Shown here: positions 16,964 to 24,310 of the stretch, one piece after another | How positions within the stretch are numbered: position 1 is the first letter of the stretch | How the letters are laid out: every line of letters begins with the position of its first letter | NCBI RefSeq assembly: GCF_006442795.2 | Contig: NZ_CP083956.1 | Span: 372,001 to 436,000, forward strand | Length of the DNA stretch: 64,000 nt | Source of the DNA: Mesorhizobium sp. B1-1-8 | Lineage (GTDB): Bacteria > Pseudomonadota > Alphaproteobacteria > Rhizobiales > Rhizobiaceae | Direction: 5' to 3' | Program-made: the position numbers and the translations under genes | The notes under the pieces: generated by a model | Database searches by the model: none | Seen by the model: the letters and a program-made list of their open reading frames with translations, nothing else | Told to the model about the DNA's origin: nothing

Positions 16964-17587
16964 ATGACGACCGTCAAATTCACCGCGATGAAGGATGGGG
17001 ACAGGGATGACTACGAGTTCCTGACCGCCCACGAAATCGACTATGCCGCCAAGACCGGCGAGCGGCTGCTCGACGCGCTGGTACAGCTCGACGAGGGCCT
17101 GTCCGGCTACAAGATCACCCGGCTCGGCCATTCGCTGCAGGCGGCGACGCGGGCCTGGCGCGACGGCGCCGACACCGACTGGATCGCCTGCGCCGTGCTG
17201 CACGACATCGGCGACATCTACGCCCCCTACAACCACGACGAATACGCCGCCGCGATCCTGAAACCCTTCGTGCGCGAGCAATGTACCTGGGTGGTGGAGA
17301 AACACGGCGACTTCCAGCGGCTGTATTACGCCCACCATCTGGGCGGCAACCGCCATGCCCGCGACCGCTTCGCCGGGCACATGTATTTCAACGATTGCGA
17401 CCAGTTCTGCGAGCGCTGGGACCAGTCGAGCTTCGATCCGGATTACGACACGCTGCCGATCGAATTCTTCCGGCCCTTCGTGCTCGAAGTCTTCGCCCGC
17501 AAGGCTTACGACCCGGCCGTGATCCGCGCCGGCGAACGCGTGGCCCTCACCGACCCCGAAACAGCCAGGACAAGGACCGGAGCATGA
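16964..17587 (+). CDS. HD-domain protein related to PhnZ/TmpB-type diiron oxygenases
   Basis: A 207-residue HD-domain protein. Candidate metal ligands are His56 (LGHSLQAATRA), His80-Asp81 (LHDIGDIYAPYN), His91 and His114 (VVEKHGDFQRLYY). The pattern with PYNHDEYAAAILKPF, EKHGDFQRLYYAHH and WDQSSFDPDYDTLPIEFF is closer to the mixed-valent diiron oxygenases acting on phosphonates (PhnZ, TmpB) than to nucleotide phosphohydrolases. TmpB acts on a trimethylammonium compound, which fits a carnitine cluster. It overlaps the dehydrogenase start by 4 nt (ATGA). It occupies the place where other carnitine operons have a thioesterase. Activity is unproven. Confidence 0.72.
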   Translation: MTTVKFTAMKDGDRDDYEFLTAHEIDYAAKTGERLLDALVQLDEGLSGYKITRLGHSLQAATRAWRDGADTDWIACAVLHDIGDIYAPYNHDEYAAAILKPFVREQCTWVVEKHGDFQRLYYAHHLGGNRHARDRFAGHMYFNDCDQFCERWDQSSFDPDYDTLPIEFFRPFVLEVFARKAYDPAVIRAGERVALTDPETARTRTGA

Positions 17588-18678
17588 GCATCATCAACAA
17601 GGCGGCCGCCATCGGCGGCGGCGTCATCGGCGCCGGCTGGGTGGCGCGGCTGCTCTTGAACGGCATCGACGTGTCGATCTTCGATCCCGATCCGGAGGCC
17701 TCGCGCAAGGTCGGCGAGGTGATGAAGGGTGCGCGCCGCGCCTATAAGCAGATGCTGCCCGACGGCCTGCCCAAGGAAGGCAAGCTCACCTTCGCCAAGA
17801 CAATCGCCGAGGCGGTGGCCGATGCCGACTTCATCCAGGAAAGCGTGCCGGAGCGGCTCGACCTCAAGCATCGCGTGCTGGCCGAGATCGACCAGCATGC
17901 GCCGGCCAACGCCATCGTCGGCTCGTCCACCTCCGGAATCAAGCCGACCGACATGCAGGTGGCGATGAAGAAGCACCCCGAGCGGCTGGTCGTCGGCCAT
18001 CCGTTCAACCCCGTCTATCTCTTGCCGCTGGTCGAGATCGTCGGCGGCGAGCAGACTTTCCCGGAGGCGATCGAGGTCGCCAAGGAGCTCTACGCCTCGA
18101 TCGGCATGAAGCCGGTGGTGATCCGCAAGGAGATCGAGGCTTTCGTCGGCGACCGCCTTTTGGAGGCTGCCTGGCGCGAGGCGCTGTGGCTGGTCAAGGA
18201 CGGCATCTGCACCGTCGAGGAACTCGACGACATCATGCGCTATTCCTTCGGCCTGCGCTGGGCGCAGATGGGCATGTTCCAGGTCTATCGCGTCGCCGGC
18301 GGCGAGGCCGGCATGCGCCACTTCATGGCGCAGTTCGGGCCCTGCCTGAAATGGCCGTGGACCAAGCTGATGGATGTGCCGGAATTCAATGACGAGCTGG
18401 TCGATCTCATCGCCACCCAGTCGGATGAGCAGGCGCACGGCCTGTCGATCCGCGAGCTGGAAAAGATCCGCGACGACAATCTGGTCGCGATCATGGAGGC
18501 GCTGTCGAAGCAGAACAAGGGCAAGGGCTGGGGCGCCGGCGCGCTGCACAAGGACTATACCAAGCAGCTCGCCAAGCTGGCGGCGAAGAAACCCACCGCC
18601 TCCAAGGTCGCGGAAAAGGCGAAGGCGAGCAAGCCGGTGAAGAAAGCCGAGAAGCCGGCGAAAAAGAAGAAAGGCTGA
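17584..18678 (+). CDS. L-carnitine 3-dehydrogenase-like (3-hydroxyacyl-CoA dehydrogenase family)
   Basis: A 364-residue NAD-dependent dehydrogenase: Rossmann motif IGGGVIGAGWVARLLLNG at the N-terminus, QESVPERLDLKHRV and GSSTSGIKPTDMQ typical of the family, and GHPFNPVYLLPLVEIVGG. The all-helical C-domain ends near residue 330, followed by a 30-residue lysine/alanine tail (KKPTASKVAEKAKASK onward, ending KKKKG). Rhizobial carnitine dehydrogenases I know carry a fused thioesterase after this point; here it is absent. Predicted reaction: L-carnitine to 3-dehydrocarnitine, feeding the BKACE. Start chosen by the ATGA overlap with the HD gene. Confidence 0.85.
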   Translation: MSIINKAAAIGGGVIGAGWVARLLLNGIDVSIFDPDPEASRKVGEVMKGARRAYKQMLPDGLPKEGKLTFAKTIAEAVADADFIQESVPERLDLKHRVLAEIDQHAPANAIVGSSTSGIKPTDMQVAMKKHPERLVVGHPFNPVYLLPLVEIVGGEQTFPEAIEVAKELYASIGMKPVVIRKEIEAFVGDRLLEAAWREALWLVKDGICTVEELDDIMRYSFGLRWAQMGMFQVYRVAGGEAGMRHFMAQFGPCLKWPWTKLMDVPEFNDELVDLIATQSDEQAHGLSIRELEKIRDDNLVAIMEALSKQNKGKGWGAGALHKDYTKQLAKLAAKKPTASKVAEKAKASKPVKKAEKPAKKKKG

Positions 18679-18682
18679 GGCG

Positions 18683-19846
18683 ATGAATTTCGGTCTTTCG
18701 GACGAGCAAAAACTCATCGTCGAGACGACACGGGCCTTCGTCGAGAACGAGCTCTACCCGCATGAGCGCGAGGTGGAGCGCACCGGCGTGCTGCGCCGCG
18801 AGCTGATCGAAGAGCTCAAGACCAAGGCGATCGGAGCCGGGCTTTACGCTGCCAACATGCCGGCCGATGTCGGCGGCGCGGGGCTCGATACGGTGAGCTG
18901 GCTGCTCTACGAGAAGGAGCTTGGCCGCGCCAACTACGCGCTGCACTGGACCTGCGTGGCGCGTCCTTCCAACATCCTGCTTGCCGGCACGCCGGAGCAA
19001 CGCGAGAAATATCTCTTCCCCTGCATCCGCGGCGAGAAATGGGATTGTCTCGCCATGACCGAGCCGGGCGCCGGATCGGACCTACGCGGCATGAAGGCGA
19101 CCGCCGTTCAGGACGGCTCGGACTGGGTGCTCAACGGCACCAAGCATTTTATCTCCCATGCCGACATTGCCGACTTCGCCATCGTCTTCATGGCTTCCGG
19201 CGAGGAAGATTCGCCACGCGGCAAGCGCAAGAAGATCACCGCCTTCTTCGTCGACAAGGGCACCAAGGGGTTCACGGTGCGCGACGGCTACCGCAATGTC
19301 TCGCATCGCGGCTACACGAATTCGATCCTTGAATTCGACGATTGCCGGCTGCCGGCGAGCCAGGTGCTGGGCGAAGTGCACAAGGGCTTCGACGTCGCCA
19401 ATTCGTGGCTCGGCGCCACCCGCCTGCAGGTCGGCGCCACCTGTCTTGGCCGCGCCGAGCGGGCGCTCGGCCATGCCATCGAATATGCCGCGCAGCGCCA
19501 GCAGTTCGGCCAGCAGATCGGAAAATTCCAGGGCGTGTCGTTCAAGCTCGCCGACATGGCGACAGAACTGAAGGCGGCCGACCTGATGGTGTTCGAAGCC
19601 GGCTGGAAGTACGATCAGGGCACCGTCACCGATCAGGACATGGCGATGGCCAAGCTGAAGGCCACCGAGATGCTGGCGTTCGTTGCCGACGAAGCGATCC
19701 AGGTCCATGGCGGCATGGGACTGATGGACGATTTGCCGCTGGAGCGCATCTGGCGCGACGCGCGCGTCGAGCGCATCTGGGAAGGCACTTCGGAGATTCA
19801 GCGACATATTATTTCGCGGGCGCTGCTGCGCCCGTTCGGGGCTTAG
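18683..19846 (+). CDS. Acyl-CoA dehydrogenase, candidate gamma-butyrobetainyl/crotonobetainyl-CoA dehydrogenase
   Basis: A 387-residue FAD-dependent acyl-CoA dehydrogenase. It shows AMTEPGAGSDLRGMKATAV (FAD and substrate loop), VLNGTKHFISHADIADFAIVF, RxQFGQQIGKFQGVSFKLADM and the C-terminal VHGGMGLMDDLPLERIWRDARVERIWEGTSEIQ, including the usual catalytic Glu. It starts 4 bases after the dehydrogenase stop. In this setting oxidation of gamma-butyrobetainyl-CoA to crotonobetainyl-CoA is the best guess; the family alone does not settle chain or head group. Confidence 0.88.
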   Translation: MNFGLSDEQKLIVETTRAFVENELYPHEREVERTGVLRRELIEELKTKAIGAGLYAANMPADVGGAGLDTVSWLLYEKELGRANYALHWTCVARPSNILLAGTPEQREKYLFPCIRGEKWDCLAMTEPGAGSDLRGMKATAVQDGSDWVLNGTKHFISHADIADFAIVFMASGEEDSPRGKRKKITAFFVDKGTKGFTVRDGYRNVSHRGYTNSILEFDDCRLPASQVLGEVHKGFDVANSWLGATRLQVGATCLGRAERALGHAIEYAAQRQQFGQQIGKFQGVSFKLADMATELKAADLMVFEAGWKYDQGTVTDQDMAMAKLKATEMLAFVADEAIQVHGGMGLMDDLPLERIWRDARVERIWEGTSEIQRHIISRALLRPFGA

Positions 19847-19894
19847 AGCATGATCCCCAAAAGCCGGGCTCCGGTTTTGGAAAAGATCATGCTC
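19846..19894. repeat. Palindromic repeat, family C (GAGCATGATC type)
   Basis: A near-perfect palindrome of 49 bp: GAGCATGATCcccaaaa at the left and ttttggaaaaGATCATGCTC at the right. It begins on the last base of the acyl-CoA dehydrogenase stop codon and ends 10 bp before the next gene, inside the operon. A second copy lies in murQ (38692-38736). Confidence 0.85.
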
Positions 19895-19904
19895 AAACGA
19901 AAAG

Positions 19905-21989
19905 ATGACCATGCATAAACTCGAACGTCTCCTGCGCCCGAAATCGATTGCCGTGTTCGGCGGGGCGCAGGCCGCCGCCGTCGTCGCGCAATCGATCAAG
20001 ATGGGCTTTGCCGGCGAAATCTGGCCGGTGCACCCGACCAAGGACGAGGTCGCCGGCCGCAAGGCCTACCGCTCCGTCGCCGATCTGCCCGGCGCGCCGG
20101 ACGCTGCCTTTGTCGGCGTCAACCGGCACCTCACCATCGAGATGGTCAAGGCGCTGGCTGAGCGCGGCGCCGGCGGCGCTGTGTGCTTCGCTGCCGGCTT
20201 CCTCGAGACCGAGGCCTATGACGAGGACGGCGAGCGGCTACAGGCCGAGCTCGTTGCCGCTGCCGGCCAGATGCCGATCATCGGTCCGAACTGCTATGGC
20301 CTGATCAACTATGCCGACGGCGCGCTGCTGTGGCCCGACCAGCATGGCGGCATCAGGCTGCCCGAGGGCGGCAGGGGCGTCGCCATCATCACGCAATCGT
20401 CCAACATCGCCATCAACATGACGATGCAGAAACGCGGCTTGCCGATCGCCTTCCTGATGACGGCGGGCAACCAGGCGCAGACCGGTCTTTCCGAAATGGC
20501 GCTCGGCCTGATCGAGGACGAGCGCGTCACCTCGCTTGGCCTGCACATCGAAGCTTTCGACTCCGTAGCCGGCTTCGAGCGGCTGGCAGTAAGGGCACGG
20601 GAGCTCAAAAAACCAATCATCGCCATGAAGGTCGGCCGCTCAGAACAGGCCAGACTGGCGACCGTTTCGCATACCGCTTCGCTGGCCGGTTCGGACGCTG
20701 CCTCGGGCGCCTTCTTGAGGCGGCTCGGCATCGCCCGGGTCGATTCCATCCCTGCCTTCATCGAGGCGCTGAAGCTGCTGCACATCACCGGGCCGCTGCC
20801 GGGCAACCGGCTGTCGTCGATGAGCTGTTCGGGCGGCGAGGCGTCCGTCATGGCCGACAGCGCCGAAGGCCGCTGGGTGCATTTCCCGATTCTGACGGAA
20901 CAGCACCGCGCGCATGTCAAATCGACGCTCGGGCCGCTGGTCGCGGTCGCCAATCCGCTCGACTACCACACCTTCATCTGGAACAACGAGCCGGCGATGA
21001 CCGCCACCTTCACCGCCATGGTGTCGGGCGGCTTCGACCTCAACATGCTGGTGCTCGACTTCCCAAGGCCCGACCGCTGCTCGGTCACCGACTGGTGGGC
21101 GACGCTGCGGGCCTTCGAGGCGGCGCTTAAGACCAACAAGGCAAAGGGCGCGATCGTTTCCTCGCTGCCCGAAAACCTGCCGGAAGAATATACCGCCGAG
21201 TTAATGGCACGCGGCATGGTGCCGTTGTTCGGCATTTCCGAAGCCATGGATGCCGCCCAGGCTGCGGCCTTCATCGGCTGGGCCTGGCGCGAGCCGCAGG
21301 CGCAGCCGGTCGATACCACCGCATCGGGCGCGTCAAGCGGCAGCCGTGTCACGCCGGACGAGGCCGAGGCCAAGGAACGGCTGCTCAAGGCGGGCCTGCC
21401 GGTGCCGAAGGGCGAGCGCGCGGTCAACGCCGTCGAGGCGGTGATTTCCTCGATGGCGCTCGGCTTCCCGGTGGCGCTAAAGGCGCTGGGCGTCACCCAC
21501 AAATCCGAGGTCGGCGCGGTGCGGCTGAACCTCAAGGATGCCGAATCCGTCAGCACGGCGGCGCATGATCTTTTGCCGCTCGGCACCGGCCTCTACGCCG
21601 AGCGCATGGTGCGCGACGGCGTCGCCGAGCTGATCGTCGGCTTCACCCGCGACCCGATGTTCGGCGCGGTGATGACGCTGGGCACCGGCGGCGTATTGGT
21701 CGAATTGTTGCGCGACAGCGTGACCCTGATGCTGCCGGCGACGCGCGACGACGTCGAGGCGGCGCTGCGTGGACTGAAGCTCTTCCCGCTGCTCGAAGGC
21801 TATCGTGGCCGGCCGAAAGCCGACGTCCAGGCTGCCATAGACGCTATTTCGGGCATCGCCGCCTTCGTGCAGCAGAATGCCGGCGAGATCGAAGAGCTTG
21901 ATATCAACCCGCTGATCGTCTGCGCCGAAGGCAAGGGCGCCTGGATCGCGGATGCGCTGCTGGTGCTTGGAGAAAAGAAGAATGGCTGA
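19905..21989 (+). CDS. NDP-forming acyl-CoA synthetase (acetate-CoA ligase superfamily)
   Basis: A 694-residue single-chain protein: CoA-binding domain (about 5-130), succinyl-CoA-ligase-like domains (about 150-450, with VSHTASLAGSDAASGAFLRRLG holding the phosphohistidine-type SHT) and a C-terminal ATP-grasp domain (about 470-690, FPVALKALGVTHKSEVGAVRLNL and EELDINPLIV). The superfamily makes acyl-CoA from acid, ATP and CoA reversibly. In this cluster it is placed to activate gamma-butyrobetaine or carnitine. ATG 19905 and ATG 19911 are both possible; the ribosome site is weak. Its end overlaps the hydratase start by 8 nt. Confidence 0.87.
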   Translation: MTMHKLERLLRPKSIAVFGGAQAAAVVAQSIKMGFAGEIWPVHPTKDEVAGRKAYRSVADLPGAPDAAFVGVNRHLTIEMVKALAERGAGGAVCFAAGFLETEAYDEDGERLQAELVAAAGQMPIIGPNCYGLINYADGALLWPDQHGGIRLPEGGRGVAIITQSSNIAINMTMQKRGLPIAFLMTAGNQAQTGLSEMALGLIEDERVTSLGLHIEAFDSVAGFERLAVRARELKKPIIAMKVGRSEQARLATVSHTASLAGSDAASGAFLRRLGIARVDSIPAFIEALKLLHITGPLPGNRLSSMSCSGGEASVMADSAEGRWVHFPILTEQHRAHVKSTLGPLVAVANPLDYHTFIWNNEPAMTATFTAMVSGGFDLNMLVLDFPRPDRCSVTDWWATLRAFEAALKTNKAKGAIVSSLPENLPEEYTAELMARGMVPLFGISEAMDAAQAAAFIGWAWREPQAQPVDTTASGASSGSRVTPDEAEAKERLLKAGLPVPKGERAVNAVEAVISSMALGFPVALKALGVTHKSEVGAVRLNLKDAESVSTAAHDLLPLGTGLYAERMVRDGVAELIVGFTRDPMFGAVMTLGTGGVLVELLRDSVTLMLPATRDDVEAALRGLKLFPLLEGYRGRPKADVQAAIDAISGIAAFVQQNAGEIEELDINPLIVCAEGKGAWIADALLVLGEKKNG

Positions 21990-22764
21990 CGTCATCACCA
22001 CCCGCCGCGAAGGCACGATCCTCGAGGTGACGCTCGACCGGCCGAAGGCCAACGCCATCGACCTGAAAACCTCACGATCGATGGGCGAAACCTTCAAGGC
22101 CTTCCGCGACGATCCGGAACTGCGCGTGGCCATCGTCAAGACCGCCGGCGACAAGTTCTTCAGCGCCGGCTGGGATCTGAAGGCCGCCGCCGGCGGCGAT
22201 CCGGTCGACGGCGATTACGGCGTCGGCGGCTTCGCCGGGCTGCAGGAGCTGCGCGACCTGAACAAGCCGGTGATCGCCTGCGTCAACGGCATGGCGGTCG
22301 GCGGCGGCTTCGAGCTGGCGCTGTCCTGCGACCTGATCTACGCCTCCGACCATTCCTCTTTCGCGCTGCCCGAAATCCGCGCCGGCACGCTGGCAGATGC
22401 CGCGACGATCAAGCTGCCCAAACGCATTCCCTACCATGTCGCCATGGATCTCCTGTTCACCGGCCGCTGGATGGATGTGGCGGAAGCGCATCGCTGGGGC
22501 CTGGTCAATGAAGTGCTGCCCAAGGAAAAACTCGAGGAGCGGGTCTGGGAGATCGCCAGGCTGCTCGCCAGCGGCCCGCCGCTGGTGTTTGCGGCGATCA
22601 AGGAGACCGCGCGCGTTGCCGAGGCGCTGACCTTCCAGGACGCGATGAACAAGGTGACGCGACGCCAGTTGCCGACGGTCGATGCGCTTTACGGGTCGGA
22701 GGACAATATGGAGGGATTCCGCGCCTTTGCGGAGAAGCGCGAGCCGGTTTGGAAGGGGAAGTGA
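21982..22764 (+). CDS. Enoyl-CoA hydratase/isomerase family, CaiD-like
   Basis: A 260-residue crotonase-fold enzyme. The oxyanion-hole segments KFFSAGWDLKAAAGG and NGMAVGGGFELALSCDLIYASD are intact, followed by LPEIRAGTLADAATIKLPKRIPYHVAMDLLFTGRWMDVAEAHRWGLVNEVLP. This resembles carnitinyl-CoA dehydratase (CaiD), which interconverts crotonobetainyl-CoA and carnitinyl-CoA. It overlaps the synthetase gene by 8 nt and closes the cluster; a RIME-like repeat follows. Confidence 0.88.
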   Translation: MADVITTRREGTILEVTLDRPKANAIDLKTSRSMGETFKAFRDDPELRVAIVKTAGDKFFSAGWDLKAAAGGDPVDGDYGVGGFAGLQELRDLNKPVIACVNGMAVGGGFELALSCDLIYASDHSSFALPEIRAGTLADAATIKLPKRIPYHVAMDLLFTGRWMDVAEAHRWGLVNEVLPKEKLEERVWEIARLLASGPPLVFAAIKETARVAEALTFQDAMNKVTRRQLPTVDALYGSEDNMEGFRAFAEKREPVWKGK

Positions 22765-22783
22765 TCTCGCGCAGATGACAGCG

Positions 22784-22995
22784 CCAGGCCCCCCTCTCTG
22801 TCCTGCCGGACATCTCCCCCTCAAGGGGGGAGATCAGCAGCTTCGGCGACATCGCCCTTTCTGCAATGTTGGAGATTGGCGAAAACCTTCGCGACATCCA
22901 ATCTCCCCCCTTGAGGGGGAGATGTCCGGTCCACCCTCCGCAGCTGCAGCGCAGCTGCTGCGGAGGACGGGCAGGACAGAGAGGGGGGCCTGGGC
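22784..22995. repeat. RIME-like palindromic repeat, family A, with nested hairpin
   Basis: About 212 bp. The outer and inner arms match family A (CCCCCCTCTCTGTCCTGCCGG left, its complement right). Unlike the copies at 12450 and 48681, the right arm is interrupted at about 22930-22972 by an extra hairpin (CCTCCGCAGC / GCTGCGGAGG). This mosaic structure is typical of RIME-type elements. Confidence 0.85.
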
Positions 22996-23022
22996 GCCAT
23001 CACCTAAAGCTGGTCATCTGAT

Positions 23023-23964
23023 ATGACCGATTACAAAACCCTCATCGACGCCGAGACGTGGGCCTTCATCGAGAAGACCAATTCCTATTATCCGCCGGAT
23101 ACGATCGACTACACGATCGCCGAGCAACGCGCGATCTACAACCGCATGTGCCGGGAATTCTTCGCCGGCTATCCGCAAGGCGTGACAGCCGAGACGACGG
23201 CCATCACTGATCCCACCAACAGCATCCCGATCCGCATCTATCGCAGCGCGACGCCGAACCAGGCGGCGGCGGTGCTCTACATCCATGGTGGTGGCTACAT
23301 TCTGGGCGGGCTCGACAGCCATGATGATGTCTGCGCCGAGCTCTGCCACCGCACCGGCTATGAGGTGGTCTCCGTCGATTATCGCCTGGCGCCGGAACAT
23401 CTGCATCCGGCCGCCTTCGACGATGCGATGAGCGCCTTCGAATGGGCCGCTGAGACCTATGACCGCGCGATCGTGCTCTGCGGTGACAGCGCCGGCGGCA
23501 ATCTCTGCGCCGCGGTCAGCCACGCGACGCGCGGTCACGTCAAGAAGCCGGCCGGCCAGGTGCTGATCTATCCCAGCCTTGGCGGCGACCGCTCGCGCGG
23601 CTCGTACATCAACCATGCCGGGGCGCCGATGCTGACTGCGCGCGATCTCGACTTCTACAAAGATATCCGCACCGGCGGCGTCGACCGGACCGGCGACATC
23701 ACCTTGTATCCGCTCGCCGATGCCGATTTCGCCTACCTGCCGCCGACCGTGGTGATCACCGCGCAATGCGATCCGCTGTCCTCCGACGGCGAAGCCTATC
23801 GCGACCGCGTCATAGCTGCCGGTGGCCTGGCCTATTGGTTCGAGGAGCCGGGGCTGGTGCACGGCTATCTCAGAGCCCGGCACGCGGTCGGCCGGGCGCG
23901 GTCGAGCTTCACCCGCATCGTCGAGGCGGTATCCATGCTCGGCAAGGGCGAGTGGGTCTGGTGA
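23023..23964 (+). CDS. Alpha/beta hydrolase, HSL-type esterase
   Basis: A 313-residue hydrolase of the hormone-sensitive-lipase group: oxyanion motif YIHGGGYILGG (about 86-96), nucleophile elbow CGDSAGGNL and a late Asp (QCDPLSSDG) and His (VHGYLRA). Cytoplasmic by sequence. It follows the catabolic cluster on the same strand but is separated from it by a 212-bp repeat, so membership in the operon is uncertain. It might supply the missing acyl-CoA or ester hydrolysis step, but HSL enzymes usually act on short-chain esters. Confidence 0.88.
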   Translation: MTDYKTLIDAETWAFIEKTNSYYPPDTIDYTIAEQRAIYNRMCREFFAGYPQGVTAETTAITDPTNSIPIRIYRSATPNQAAAVLYIHGGGYILGGLDSHDDVCAELCHRTGYEVVSVDYRLAPEHLHPAAFDDAMSAFEWAAETYDRAIVLCGDSAGGNLCAAVSHATRGHVKKPAGQVLIYPSLGGDRSRGSYINHAGAPMLTARDLDFYKDIRTGGVDRTGDITLYPLADADFAYLPPTVVITAQCDPLSSDGEAYRDRVIAAGGLAYWFEEPGLVHGYLRARHAVGRARSSFTRIVEAVSMLGKGEWVW

Positions 23965-24310
23965 TCCAGGGTCAGCCTACTCAAACAGATTGAACCTTTC
24001 CATGCCCGTCCGCGACTGACGTGCAGGCACCGCAATGGTGCGGGCCGAAAGGAAAGCCCCAATGACCCGAAACCCAGAGGCTCCGCGGTCTCCAGGAACA
24101 ACGCAAGCTCGGCGCGCCCACCGTCTTCGGGACGGGATCGATGCGCTGGGCTTCCGGCTGATTCCGTTGACCCTGCCAAGGAGCCGGCGTATCGTGACCA
24201 AGCGGAAAAAAGACAATTCGATCAGGGACGAACGAGCCGGAACGCCGCGCCTTGCCCTGATTTGCGCGGCGAAAACGGATGGTTCTTCCGACGGCCTCGG
24301 GGGGAGTTCA
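23965..24310. other. Intergenic region, 346 bp
   Basis: No repeat element or clear hairpin is seen. The frame of the following secreted protein is open throughout and contains an ATG at 24062 with GGAAAG upstream, so a longer N-terminal form cannot be excluded. The region should hold the promoter of the two-gene secreted-protein unit. Confidence 0.5.

Noticed and set aside
15698..17380. 560-residue open frame on the minus strand
   Set aside because: It covers the divergent promoter and the BKACE and HD genes on the opposite strand; composition is His/Arg/Asp-rich and shows no family.
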